Under the pieces are notes generated by a model that was not told the origin of the DNA, did no database searches, and worked only from the letters and a program-made list of their open reading frames with translations. Shown here in pieces: positions 1 through 8,989 of a stretch of DNA of 40,287 nt (the stretch's first letter is position 1; each line of letters starts with the position of its first letter). The stretch is from Legionellales bacterium (GTDB taxonomy: Bacteria > Pseudomonadota > Gammaproteobacteria > DSM-16500), in assembly GCA_947478495.1 (NCBI GenBank), contig CANJVW010000017.1, positions 1 to 40,287 on the forward strand, read 5' to 3'. Position numbers and translations under genes: made by a program.

Positions 1-70
1 AAAAAAACGCTTTGCCCACCCTACCTTGCTACGTATAAAATGTAGGGGGTAGATTAGGCGCTTTTTGCCG
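1..70. repeat. Dispersed palindromic repeat at the left window edge
   Basis: The first 70 bases hold GCCCACCCTAC (14-24) and, in inverted sense, GTAGGGGG (about 42-49), bracketed by CGC near position 8 and GGCG near 58. This makes an imperfect palindrome. The same 11-mer recurs inverted at the extreme right end (40277-40287). It looks like a REP-type intergenic element, and the contig probably broke here. It may also act as a terminator for an upstream gene, which cannot be seen. Confidence 0.5.
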
Positions 71-109
71 TAATCCATCAAATATATTTTCATTAAAAGG
101 AATTGAATT

Positions 110-1480
110 ATGCTACCCTGCTTTTCCAATAAAACGTTAGAAAATGCCACAAAAATAATATTAGTCCCCCCAAAAGAATTTACAACCTGGCTGGCCGCCC
201 AAGATACTGTTGCTCAAAACTGGATGCGCGCCATGCAATTCACAGGCGCAGTAGGTGGCACCTGCCTGATGCCCAGCCAAACAGGTCAATTACAGCAAGT
301 CATCATGGGTGTGTCCGATGACTATCGCTTCTGGGAAGTGGGTTCCTTAAGTGCATCATTGCCCGCAGGCGATTATTATTTTGACTTAGCCGCCGAACGC
401 TACAATCAAGCCGCCATTGCATGGGGTTTGGGCGCTTATCAATTCAGTAAATATAAACAACCTGCACGCGAATCAGCCAAATTAGTTTTAATCGATAAAA
501 CCGATTCTGCCTATATCCACAATATGCTGGAATCGATTTATTTAACCCGTGATTTAATTAATACACCGCCTAATGATTTAGGTCCATCTCATTTGAGCGA
601 TTACGCTAAACAACTCAGCGATACCTATCAAGCGAGGTTTAACCAAATCGTAGGTGACGAGTTATTAAAAAATAATTTCCCGGCGATCCATGCGGTGGGT
701 CGCGCGAGCGACAATGCGCCTCGCTTAATTGATATCCGCTGGGGAAATCCCGCACATCGCAAAGTCACGTTAGTTGGTAAAGGCGTGTGCTTTGACACTG
801 GCGGGCTTGATTTAAAATCATCAAGTGGCATGATCTTGATGAAAAAAGACATGGGCGGTGCGGCGAATGTGTTGGGGTTGGCGCGCATGATCATGTGCGC
901 CCAATTGCCTATTTGTTTGCGCGTGTTAATTCCTGCGGTTGAAAATGTGATTTCAGGTAATGCATATCGTCCGAGTGATGTCATAAAATCGCGAAAAGGG
1001 ATTACGATTGAAATTGGCAATACCGATGCGGAAGGGCGAGTGGTATTGTCCGATGCGCTGACGGAAGCGGTGAGCGAAAAACCGGATTTATTAATCGATA
1101 TGGCAACACTCACGGGTGCCGCGCGCGTTGCGCTCGGCACCGAATTGCCAGCCGTGTTTGCGAATCATGATGAAACGATTGACGCACTTTTAATGCATTC
1201 CAAAGAACAACAAGATCCTGTTTGGCGCATGCCTCTCTTCTCCGCGTATCGTGATTCCATCAATAGCGCAATTGCAGATATAAACAATGACTCATCGGAT
1301 TCGTATGGCGGTGCAATTACCGCCGGCTTATTTTTAAAAGAATTCGTGCCTGACACTATTCCGTGGCTGCACTTTGATTTAATGGCGTGGAATATCAAGA
1401 CGCGTCCAGGTCGCCCTCAAGGTGGCGAAGCGATGGCGATACGGGCTTTGTTTGCATTTTTATCAAAGGCACCCTCTTGA
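110..1480 (+). CDS. Leucyl aminopeptidase family protein (M17 metallopeptidase)
   Basis: This cytosolic two-metal exopeptidase should release N-terminal residues from short peptides. The C-terminal catalytic domain is clear. VGKGVCFDTGG (from about residue 222) carries the metal and substrate lysine K224, followed by MKKDMGGAANV. The M17 signature NTDAEGR lies at residues 304-310 and supplies the Asp/Glu metal ligands and the catalytic Arg. At 456 residues it matches the shorter PepA/PepB-like members, with a divergent N-terminal domain. The ATG has an AAAGGA ribosome site about 10 bases upstream. It stands alone: repeats lie upstream, and the toxin-antitoxin promoter overlaps its stop codon. 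The family is certain. Whether it is the main PepA or a paralogue cannot be told from the sequence. Confidence 0.93.
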   Translation: MLPCFSNKTLENATKIILVPPKEFTTWLAAQDTVAQNWMRAMQFTGAVGGTCLMPSQTGQLQQVIMGVSDDYRFWEVGSLSASLPAGDYYFDLAAERYNQAAIAWGLGAYQFSKYKQPARESAKLVLIDKTDSAYIHNMLESIYLTRDLINTPPNDLGPSHLSDYAKQLSDTYQARFNQIVGDELLKNNFPAIHAVGRASDNAPRLIDIRWGNPAHRKVTLVGKGVCFDTGGLDLKSSSGMILMKKDMGGAANVLGLARMIMCAQLPICLRVLIPAVENVISGNAYRPSDVIKSRKGITIEIGNTDAEGRVVLSDALTEAVSEKPDLLIDMATLTGAARVALGTELPAVFANHDETIDALLMHSKEQQDPVWRMPLFSAYRDSINSAIADINNDSSDSYGGAITAGLFLKEFVPDTIPWLHFDLMAWNIKTRPGRPQGGEAMAIRALFAFLSKAPS

Positions 1481-1505
1481 CAATTATACGTCTTTGACGT
1501 ACAAC
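1477..1505 (+). promoter_or_regulatory. Promoter and candidate operator of the brnT/HTH toxin-antitoxin pair
   Basis: A perfect -35 (TTGACA, 1477-1482) overlaps the stop codon of the aminopeptidase. It is followed after 17 bases by a weak -10 (TACAAC, 1500-1505). The spacer contains the perfect inverted repeat TACGTC-TTT-GACGTA (1487-1501), well placed for autorepression by the antitoxin. Transcription from this -10 would start at about the brnT ATG itself. This fits the absence of a Shine-Dalgarno sequence there and suggests a leaderless message. Confidence 0.5.
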
Positions 1506-1511
1506 TAGAAT

Positions 1512-1784
1512 ATGAAACAATATGAGTGGGATAACGAGAAAAGAGAGATTAATCTCAAAAAACATGAGATTGATTTTGTTGGTGCTATTAAGATATTTGA
1601 AGATTTAGATAGAATTGAATTTGTCAGTCATCGCAAGGGAGAAGAAAGGTTCCAGACAATAGGGATGGTGCACGGCGTTATTATTTCTTTGATCTACACA
1701 GTGCGAAAGGATGAAAAGAGAATTATATCAGCCAGGAGGGCGAGCAAACATGAGCGAGAAACATACTATGAAAAAAATGCCTAA
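1512..1784 (+). CDS. brnT: BrnT family toxin (type II toxin-antitoxin)
   Basis: A 90-residue protein with the BrnT layout. It opens with YEWDNEKREINLKKHEIDF, has a central RFQTIGMVHG strand, and ends with RIISARRASKHERETYYEK. BrnT proteins are RelE-fold RNases that arrest translation, and the C-terminal I-S-A-R/K-A-x-x-x-E block is the family hallmark. The gene overlaps the downstream HTH antitoxin gene by 35 bases, which ties their translation together. No Shine-Dalgarno is visible before the ATG. The family is well supported. Activity in this strain is inferred. Confidence 0.88.
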   Translation: MKQYEWDNEKREINLKKHEIDFVGAIKIFEDLDRIEFVSHRKGEERFQTIGMVHGVIISLIYTVRKDEKRIISARRASKHERETYYEKNA

Positions 1785-2115
1785 AGACAAGACAAATTGG
1801 GGAAAGGTTAAGGTTTTAACAGAGAAGCAGATTATGGCGGCCGCAAAATCTGATCCTGATAACAAGCCTTTAACTAGAGCACAATTAAAGAAATTTAAAC
1901 GGGTCAATCCGCCAAAGGAAAAAGATATTGATGTGCAGCATATTCGCAAGATGCTTCATGTGACACAGTCTGAATTTGCTGGATATTTTGGTGTAAGTTT
2001 AAGAACTATCCAGGAATGGGAGCAGCATCGACGCATCCCAAATACAATAGCTCGTAATTTCCTTAAAGTGATAGAAAGAGCGCCAGAAGCGGTACTGAAA
2101 GCTCTGGCAGCTTAA
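1750..2115 (+). CDS. HTH (XRE-type) antitoxin partner of BrnT
   Basis: A 121-residue basic protein. The N-terminal half, including LTEKQIMAAAKSDPDNKPLT, resembles the toxin-binding part of BrnT antitoxins. The C-terminal half is a helix-turn-helix, with QSEFAGYFGVSLRTIQEWEQ at about residues 78-97. The start at 1750 is chosen because AGGAGG (1734-1739) lies 10 bases upstream; an in-frame ATG at 1711 has no such site. It likely neutralises BrnT and represses the shared promoter through the inverted repeat at 1487-1501. It differs from the ribbon-helix-helix BrnA encoded at 9219, so the window holds two antitoxin types for one toxin family. Confidence 0.85.
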   Translation: MSEKHTMKKMPKDKTNWGKVKVLTEKQIMAAAKSDPDNKPLTRAQLKKFKRVNPPKEKDIDVQHIRKMLHVTQSEFAGYFGVSLRTIQEWEQHRRIPNTIARNFLKVIERAPEAVLKALAA

Positions 2116-2195
2116 GAAGCGGCAAGTCACTAATCTGTTAATCAATTCAAATAAATCAAATGGTTATTGATCAATTGCGTCTATTGTTTTTGGGG

Positions 2196-2225
2196 TTGAC
2201 AAAAAAATAAGTCATATGTTAAAAT
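2196..2225 (+). promoter_or_regulatory. Sigma-70 promoter of the 52-residue peptide gene
   Basis: A perfect -35 TTGACA (2196-2201), an 18-base spacer and -10 TAAAAT (2220-2225, five of six consensus bases) lie about 47 bases before the small ORF. The predicted RNA starts near 2232 and ends at the terminator at 2438-2465, giving a transcript of about 230 bases. Confidence 0.65.
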
Positions 2226-2271
2226 TTGCACAAACAAAGATAGCCCCCTAAAAACGAGAAGAGAAGAGAGC

Positions 2272-2430
2272 ATGAAAAGTCATCGCGCCCCCCGTCTTTT
2301 TTATGCGAATGCCGCAGAGGTTGTTGATGTAGCTGCATTTGCAAGTCTTTGCACTCAAAACAGCCTTGAGCCTCAAAAAATCGTTCGCAGCCGTAATGGG
2401 TATCGCGTACCGACGTCTTCTTGTCCATAA
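2272..2430 (+). CDS. Small 52-residue peptide of unknown function
   Basis: This short reading frame runs ATG (2272) to TAA (2428-2430). A purine-rich ribosome site (GAGAAGAGAAGAGAG) ends just before the start. The peptide begins MKSHRAPRLFYANAAEVVDV and ends VPTSSCP. It is basic with a hydrophobic middle and two cysteines, and no signal peptide or membrane segment is obvious. It has its own strong promoter and its own intrinsic terminator eight bases after the stop, so it is a monocistronic unit. No family is recognised. It could be a small protein, a leader peptide left over from a lost gene, or the coding part of a dual-function small RNA. Confidence 0.55.
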   Translation: MKSHRAPRLFYANAAEVVDVAAFASLCTQNSLEPQKIVRSRNGYRVPTSSCP

Positions 2431-2437
2431 AACCCCA

Positions 2438-2465
2438 CCCCGCTCATCGCGGGGTTTGTTTTTTT
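2438..2465 (+). terminator. Intrinsic terminator after the small peptide gene
   Basis: The stem CCCCGC-TCATC-GCGGGG (2438-2454) is followed by TTTGTTTTTTT (2455-2465). This is a textbook Rho-independent terminator, eight bases after the stop codon at 2430. Confidence 0.88.
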
Positions 2466-2470
2466 AATTT

Positions 2471-3270
2471 GATGGTAATGCATTAGAGGGTGGTATTATT
2501 TTGTCGAGTCATACGGATGTGGTGCCCGTTGATGGGCAATCGTGGGATTCCGATCTGATTTGAAAAATCAGGGTATTCATCCCGCCGCATGCATTGTGGG
2601 CGAACCAACGGAAATGCACGCCGTGGTGGCGCACAAAGGGATTCACGTATTTAAATGTAGATTGACGGGTCGTGCAGCGCATTCATCATTAACGCCGGAT
2701 GGTTGCAATGCGATTGAATACGCAGCAGAGCTCGTGACTTGGATTCGTGGGTTGGCGGATAAATTAAAAGAAGATGGTCCTCATGATGAACATTATGATG
2801 TGTCATTTACGAGCATCACAACTAATCAAATTAAAGGCGGTATTGCGGGCAACATCATTCCCGATAGCTGCGAATTTTTATTCGAATGTCGTAATTTACC
2901 CGCGACACAGCCGCATCATATCATTGAGCCTATCAAACAGTATGTTCAGAATAGTTTGCTGCTCAAAATGAAAAAAGAATTTGTCGGTGCATCGATCGAG
3001 ATCGAACAGGTGGCGGGCGTACCCGGATTTGAATCATCAAAAGATGCAATGATCACGAAGCTAGTCTCAGCCTTGACGAATGAAACTGCTATTCGCAAAG
3101 TATCTTACGCGACAGAAGCCGGCTTATTTCAACAAGCGGGTGCAGCGACTGTGATTTGCGGGCCGGGCAGTATCAGCCAAGCGCATCGACCGAATGAGTT
3201 TGTATTGCTAGACCAGCTTGCGCAATGCGAGCAGTTTTTGCGGTTGGTGACGAAAGAGATTTCGCTTTAG
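2471..3270 (+). pseudogene. argE: Remnant of argE (acetylornithine deacetylase, M20 family)
   Basis: Two ArgE pieces lie in different frames. The first (2471-2563) encodes DGNALEGG followed by IILSSHTDVVPVDGQSWDSD, which is the first metal-binding strand with its His-x-Asp, and then hits TGA. The second frame resumes near 2555 at LKNQGIHPAACIVGEPTEMH and continues through AHSS, the dimerisation domain, and CGPGSISQAHRPNEF to a normal stop at 3270. About 70 N-terminal residues are missing. A stretch of roughly 80 residues between the pieces, with the remaining catalytic Asp/Glu ligands, is deleted with a frameshift. No complete enzyme can be made, so ornithine synthesis by this route is lost unless another copy exists. 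Confidence 0.87.
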
Positions 3271-3334
3271 AGTGGAATTAATTTTTTTTCGCCTCTAGCG
3301 GAGTCTGGCAAAATGAGAGATTTTTTCAGAGTGG

Positions 3335-3397
3335 ATCCCCGCCCACCCCTTCTTGCCATCCCCGCCCACCCCTTGTCATCACCGCCCACCCCTTGTC
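3335..3397. repeat. Short tandem repeat leading into the palindromic repeat array
   Basis: Three units of about 20-23 bases (ATCCCCGCCCACCCCTTGTC and variants) begin at 3335, 3358 and 3378. They run straight into the first full palindromic repeat. They look like degenerate partial copies of it. The region 3271-3660 holds no convincing gene; short frames through it simply translate the repeats. Confidence 0.75.
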
Positions 3398-3637
3398 ATC
3401 CCCGCGAAGGCGGGGACCCATTCTGAAAATATTTCATGCCATCTTGTTCTCTCTGTTATCATCCCCGTACTCTCTGCTGTCATCTCTTCTTTTTCTTGTC
3501 ATCCCCGCGAAGGCGGGGAACCATTCTGAAAATATTTCATGCCATCTTGTTCTCTCTGTTATCATCCCCGTACTCTCTGCTGTCATCTCTTCTTTTTCTT
3601 GTCATCCCCGCGAAGGCGGGGACCCATTCTGAAAATA
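3395..3637. repeat. 103-bp tandem array containing GTCATCCCCGCG palindromic repeats
   Basis: The core GTCATCCCCGCGAAGGCGGGGA occurs at 3395, 3498 and 3601, exactly 103 bases apart (one base differs in the middle copy). The 103-base unit between copies is otherwise identical by eye. Each core is a GC-rich palindrome (CCCCGC / GCGGGG) able to form a hairpin. The array sits just upstream of the GIY-YIG nuclease gene. Confidence 0.93.
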
Positions 3638-3663
3638 CCTCAAAAATATAATAGGAGATATTT

Positions 3664-3954
3664 ATGTTGCAATACTATGTATACATTCTTGCGAGTAAAA
3701 AACAAGGTACTCTATATACGGGTGTCACAAATGACTTAATGAGACGGATGTATGAGCACAAAAATAATCTATCAAGTGGATTTTCAAAAAAATATCAAGT
3801 ACATCAACTAGTATATTATGAAATACACAATGATATCTATGAGGCTATTCTCAGAGAAAAACAAATCAAGAAATGGTATCGGGATTGGAAAATTAATTTA
3901 ATTGAGCGAGACAATCCACATTGGATTGATTTATATAAGGAGTTAATTTTCTGA
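3664..3954 (+). CDS. GIY-YIG nuclease superfamily protein
   Basis: A 96-residue single-domain GIY-YIG protein. YYVYILASK (4-12) and LYTGVTNDLMRRMYEHKN (17-34) are the two signature strands with the catalytic tyrosines and arginine (R27 or R28). EAILREKQIKKW (60-71) supplies the metal-binding glutamate, probably E65. AGGAG precedes the ATG. The function of these stand-alone proteins is not established, and a DNA-nicking or repair role is inferred from the fold. The gene is flanked by oppositely oriented palindromic repeats. Its stop codon lies inside the right-hand repeat unit, and its last codons are duplicated with that repeat (see 3941-4215). This suggests that the gene and its repeats move or amplify together. 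Confidence 0.9.
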   Translation: MLQYYVYILASKKQGTLYTGVTNDLMRRMYEHKNNLSSGFSKKYQVHQLVYYEIHNDIYEAILREKQIKKWYRDWKINLIERDNPHWIDLYKELIF

Positions 3955-4215
3955 GTGGGTCCCCGCCTGCGCGGGGATGACAATAAAAGCGCGGATGACA
4001 ATAAAAGCGCGGAATTTATAAAAGGAGTTAATTTTCTGAGTGGGTCCCCGCCTGCGCGGGGATGACAAGAAAAAAGCGGGGATGACAATAAAAGCGCGGA
4101 TGACAATAAAAGCGCGGAATTTATAAAAGGAGTTAATTTTCTGAGTGGGTCCCCGCCTGCGCGGGGATGACAAGAAAAAAGGGGGGATGACAATAAAAGC
4201 GCGGAATTTATAAGA
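3941..4215. repeat. Tandem array copying the 3' end of the GIY-YIG gene plus the palindromic repeat
   Basis: AGTTAATTTTCTGAGTGGGT recurs at 3941, 4026 and 4131 (periods 85 and 105). Each is followed by CCCCGCCTGCGCGGGGATGAC (cores 3953-3981, 4038-4066, 4143-4171) and by short GGGGATGACAATAAAAGCGC-like units. The first copy contains the real stop codon of the nuclease gene. The later copies repeat its last few codons, from about GGAATTTATAAAAGGAG onward. The cores are the reverse complement of those at 3395-3637, so the gene lies between inverted arrays. Confidence 0.92.
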
Positions 4216-4221
4216 TGCAAT

Positions 4222-4968
4222 TTAAATCGTCTGCGCCCACTTCGATAATGAATCAAACATTTTGTAATCCGTTAAATCAATTTGCAGCGGCGTAATCGAA
4301 ACAAAACCATTGTTCACGGCATAAAAATCTGTACCCGGCCCTGCATCTTGCTCGGGGCCGGCTTGTCCTATCCAATAAATGCGTCGACCACGTGGATCAA
4401 TGGATTTAATGGCAGGCTCCGATCGATGTCGCGTTCCCAGTCGCGTGACCTCAATACCGCGTATCTCCGATAATGGCAGATCGGGAACATTCACATTCAA
4501 AATCGTATTTTTCGATAAAGGATGATCTTGCAAGCGAAGCACTAAGTTTTTAGCGATGCGTGCTGCGGTCTGGTAGTGCTCGCATTTCGGGCCAACGAGC
4601 GAGACAGCGATAGAAGAGACCCCTAAGAATCGCCCCTCCATGGCCGCGGCGACCGTGCCGGAATATAATACGTCATCGCTGAGATTGGATCCTTCATTGA
4701 TTCCTGAAATAACCATGTCTGGCATTTCTTTCAGGAGCCCGGTGACAGCCAAGTGCACGCAATCGGTTGGGGTGCCATTCACGCTGAAGAAACCGTTTTC
4801 CATTTCAATCATGCGCAATGGATTGACCAGCGACAGTGAATTACTCGCGCCACTCCGATTTCTGTCCGGTGCGACAACCATGATATCTGCGATGGTTTTT
4901 AATTCGGCGGCAAGCGTAGATAAACCTGGCGCTAGAAATCCGTCGTCGTTGCTAATTAATATTTTCAT
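4222..4968 (-). CDS. surE: 5'/3'-nucleotidase SurE
   Basis: SurE dephosphorylates nucleoside 5'- and 3'-monophosphates and is linked to stationary-phase survival. The N-terminus MKILISNDDGFLAPGL carries the metal-binding DD pair (D8, D9). VAPDRNRSGASNS and GINEGSNLSDDVLYSGTVAA are the other active-site blocks. The length, 248 residues, is normal for the family. The start has AGGAG about eight bases upstream on the minus strand. Repeat arrays sit on both sides, so it is probably transcribed alone or as a late gene of the ftsB run. The usual pcm/nlpD/rpoS neighbours are absent. Confidence 0.96.
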   Translation of the reverse strand: MKILISNDDGFLAPGLSTLAAELKTIADIMVVAPDRNRSGASNSLSLVNPLRMIEMENGFFSVNGTPTDCVHLAVTGLLKEMPDMVISGINEGSNLSDDVLYSGTVAAAMEGRFLGVSSIAVSLVGPKCEHYQTAARIAKNLVLRLQDHPLSKNTILNVNVPDLPLSEIRGIEVTRLGTRHRSEPAIKSIDPRGRRIYWIGQAGPEQDAGPGTDFYAVNNGFVSITPLQIDLTDYKMFDSLSKWAQTI

Positions 4969-5009
4969 GTTTCTCCTATTGTAAATATTCAGGGCTATAA
5001 AAAAATCTT

Positions 5010-5096
5010 GTCATTCCCGCGTAGGCGGGAACCTATTTTTCTTTGGCACGAACCTTGCCAAGAGCAGAATGGGTCCCCGCCTACGCGGGGATGACA
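5010..5096. repeat. Inverted pair of palindromic repeats between surE and ftsB
   Basis: GTCATTCCCGCGTAGGCGGGAA (5010-5031) faces its reverse-complement relative CCCGCCTACGCGGGGATGAC (5077-5096). The spacer holds a smaller hairpin, TTGGCA-CGAACCT-TGCCAA (about 5043-5061). The same layout (repeat, hairpin spacer, inverted repeat) recurs before mreB. It may act as a bidirectional terminator or mRNA stabiliser after ftsB. Confidence 0.85.
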
Positions 5097-5145
5097 AAAG
5101 GAAGTGGGGATGACAAAAAAGAGAAGTGGCATATGAAGGCGCCTC

Positions 5146-5421
5146 CTATTTTACGACTTGGTAGAATGTCTCGCCTTTTTTTATCATCCCCAATTCCGAT
5201 CGCGCGCGCGATTCAATCGCATCTGAATTGGATTTCATCGCACTCACTTGGTGCTGGATAATATCATTATGTTTTCTAATCGCATTATTTTTTTCTGTTT
5301 CAATGGCCCGTTTTTTTTTGAGCTGAATCACATCGATGATTCCACCGGGTTCAGACCAGAGGTGATACTGAAGCAGTACCAACAAGACGGTGCAAATTAA
5401 AAATAACAGTTGTTTTCCCAT
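5146..5421 (-). CDS. ftsB: Cell division protein FtsB
   Basis: This 91-residue bitopic inner-membrane protein belongs to the FtsQLB divisome subcomplex that activates septal peptidoglycan synthesis. One membrane segment at residues 4-21 (QLLFLICTVLLVLLQYHLW) is followed by a periplasmic coiled coil rich in K, E and N. The conserved end is RARSELGMIKKGETFYQVV. The gene directly abuts eno (stop of eno at 5422, ATG at 5421), as is common in gammaproteobacteria, and is surely co-transcribed with it. IspD, often the next gene, is absent here. Confidence 0.95.
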   Translation of the reverse strand: MGKQLLFLICTVLLVLLQYHLWSEPGGIIDVIQLKKKRAIETEKNNAIRKHNDIIQHQVSAMKSNSDAIESRARSELGMIKKGETFYQVVK

Positions 5422-7426
<2,005 letters not shown>

Positions 7427-7439
<13 letters not shown>

Positions 7440-8473
7440 TGGTAGATTGCCATACTGGGATCGGAGGACGGAAGCATTATGAGTTTTTTAGCAAAGGTGA
7501 GTGATTGAAAAAAGGATTCGGGTGTGCTTTTGATGCTGATTTTTAATGTGACTTCATGTGTTTTATTGATCTCGACAATCGCGACATCATCCACGGAGGG
7601 GAGAGTGTAAAGATAACTCGTCAGCGGACGAAAATCATTTTCGTTAACGATATTGGTCACCTTAAGTGTTACGTCAACAGGGGCGGCATTGCTTGTGGCA
7701 ACCGCGAAACGCGATGAGAGTGTGTGGGCGATGTTGTCCATCAATAAGGGGATGACATCATTGATTGTTTTAGCGGTTAAATGCCAATTCCATTCGGTGC
7801 CGTCTAGCGCCAGCTTCCATTCTGTTACGAATCCTTTGCTATTTTCTGTGACGTGGCCGACAAGCAATGCGTTGGTGGCATAACGCGTTGACGGGGCTTG
7901 CAAGTGAGCCGCGGATAAACTGGTGATATCGTCAATGGATGTGCTTTGAATATCCTTTGCATCCATCAAAGGAAGTAAGAGGCGTAGGCCATGTTCTTTG
8001 GCGCCTTGCTTTAAGCCTGTTGACCATTCGTTGGGGGAATCATCGCTGATAATGTCGGTGGATTGTTTCGGTGCATCCCACGCTACCCATGCGATGATGA
8101 GTGGGCGATCTTGATTCCAAATCGGCAGATTGGCATTTCTCAGCCATTCATCAATGTCTTTTTGTCGAAACGTGATGCTCAATAAATAGGGTTTGTTGTT
8201 GTCAGTATTGGTTGTGTAGCTGAATTCGTCGATCAGCGTGCTGGCATTATTTAGGTTCGACTTTAAAGAGGGGTTGCTCGTTAGCGGATTATTTCCAGTG
8301 ACCTTTGTTAAAACACGTATCATGGCGAGGGGCGCCACCTGACTGCGCTCCTCGGGTGATTGAGTGCTGACGGGGATCGTGGCTGAATAAAGGGAGGAGA
8401 CTTTAACAGCGAATACACTGGATGAGAAAACGATTAAAAATAGACCAATTAAATATAAGCGTATTGTTTTCAT
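7427..8473 (-). CDS. DUF2066 domain-containing exported protein
   Basis: A 348-residue protein with a clear signal peptide (MKTIRLYLIGLFLIVFSSS, cleavage after about VFA). A DUF2066 region follows, including VSTQSPEERSQVAPLAMIRV and LTKVTGN. No catalytic motif is apparent, and the function of the family is unknown. The start at 8473 is preferred over an in-frame codon at 8506 because it begins the signal peptide and has AGGA about seven bases upstream. DUF2066 genes next to hda are a common gammaproteobacterial arrangement. The overlap with hda implies translational coupling. The promoter should lie in 8474-8600, shared divergently with ihfB. Confidence 0.85.
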
Positions 8474-8601
8474 GTCTATTCCTGATGGGTATCTGCAGCT
8501 AAGCATTAGTTTACCCTAGATTTATTTGATAGGATATACTATATTCTTCAAAGAGATGCAGTTTGTTCTCATAAAAGGAGGGTGGCGTTCTTGCTTAATC
8601 T

Positions 8602-8931
8602 ATGCTTATTAAATCTCAATTGATTGCTGGAATTAGTAAAAAGATGTCGCACCTCCCTGAGCGGGAGATTGTGTTCGCAGTGAATCATATTGTGGCGCAA
8701 TTTGACCGCGCTTTAAGCGCTGGCGGGCGCATTGAAATACGTGGGTTTGGCAGCTTTTCTCTCCATTATCGCCCACCACGCAAAGCCCACAACCCAAAAA
8801 CGGGCGAAAAACTGATTACAGAACCGAAATATGCTGTTCACTTTAAACCAGGCAAAGAATTGCGCGAGAAGGTCGATGCGAATAAGCATATACCGATTAG
8901 TGAGATGAATTCAGAAGGTGAAGAAGAGTAG
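8602..8931 (+). CDS. ihfB: Integration host factor subunit beta
   Basis: One half of the IHF heterodimer that bends DNA sharply at specific sites in recombination, replication initiation and transcription. The IHF/HU fold is complete: an N-terminal helical pair (KSQLIAGISKK to VNHIVAQF), GGRIEIRGFGSFSLHYRPPR, the intercalating-arm core AHNPKTGE, and VHFKPGKELREKV. It is 109 residues, slightly longer than usual because of an acidic tail (SEMNSEGEEE). A stop in frame at 8596 fixes the start at 8602 or later. The nearest good ribosome site (AAAAGGAGGG, 8574-8583) is about 18 bases away, an unusually long spacing. rpsA, the usual upstream neighbour, is absent. Confidence 0.96.
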   Translation: MLIKSQLIAGISKKMSHLPEREIVFAVNHIVAQFDRALSAGGRIEIRGFGSFSLHYRPPRKAHNPKTGEKLITEPKYAVHFKPGKELREKVDANKHIPISEMNSEGEEE

Positions 8932-8989
8932 GGGCGGCTGGCAGTCGCTCCCTTGCGTCAAACATGTTATCAGCCGGGCGAGTCGTCGC

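Noticed and set aside
628-1140. 170-codon minus-strand frame opposite the M17 aminopeptidase
   Set aside because: It lies wholly over conserved catalytic motifs of the plus-strand gene and shows no domain or ribosome site.
2219-2428. 69-codon minus-strand frame over the small peptide unit
   Set aside because: The promoter, ribosome site and terminator are all oriented for the plus strand.
3335-4215. Repeat arrays considered as a CRISPR
   Set aside because: Units of 85-105 bases contain repeated, not unique, spacers; orientation flips around the nuclease gene, and no cas gene is present.
3393-4256. Several open frames of 70-140 codons encoding SSPRRRGP- and LLLSS-type repeats
   Set aside because: They translate the palindromic repeat arrays, share the array period, have no ribosome sites and encode low-complexity sequence.
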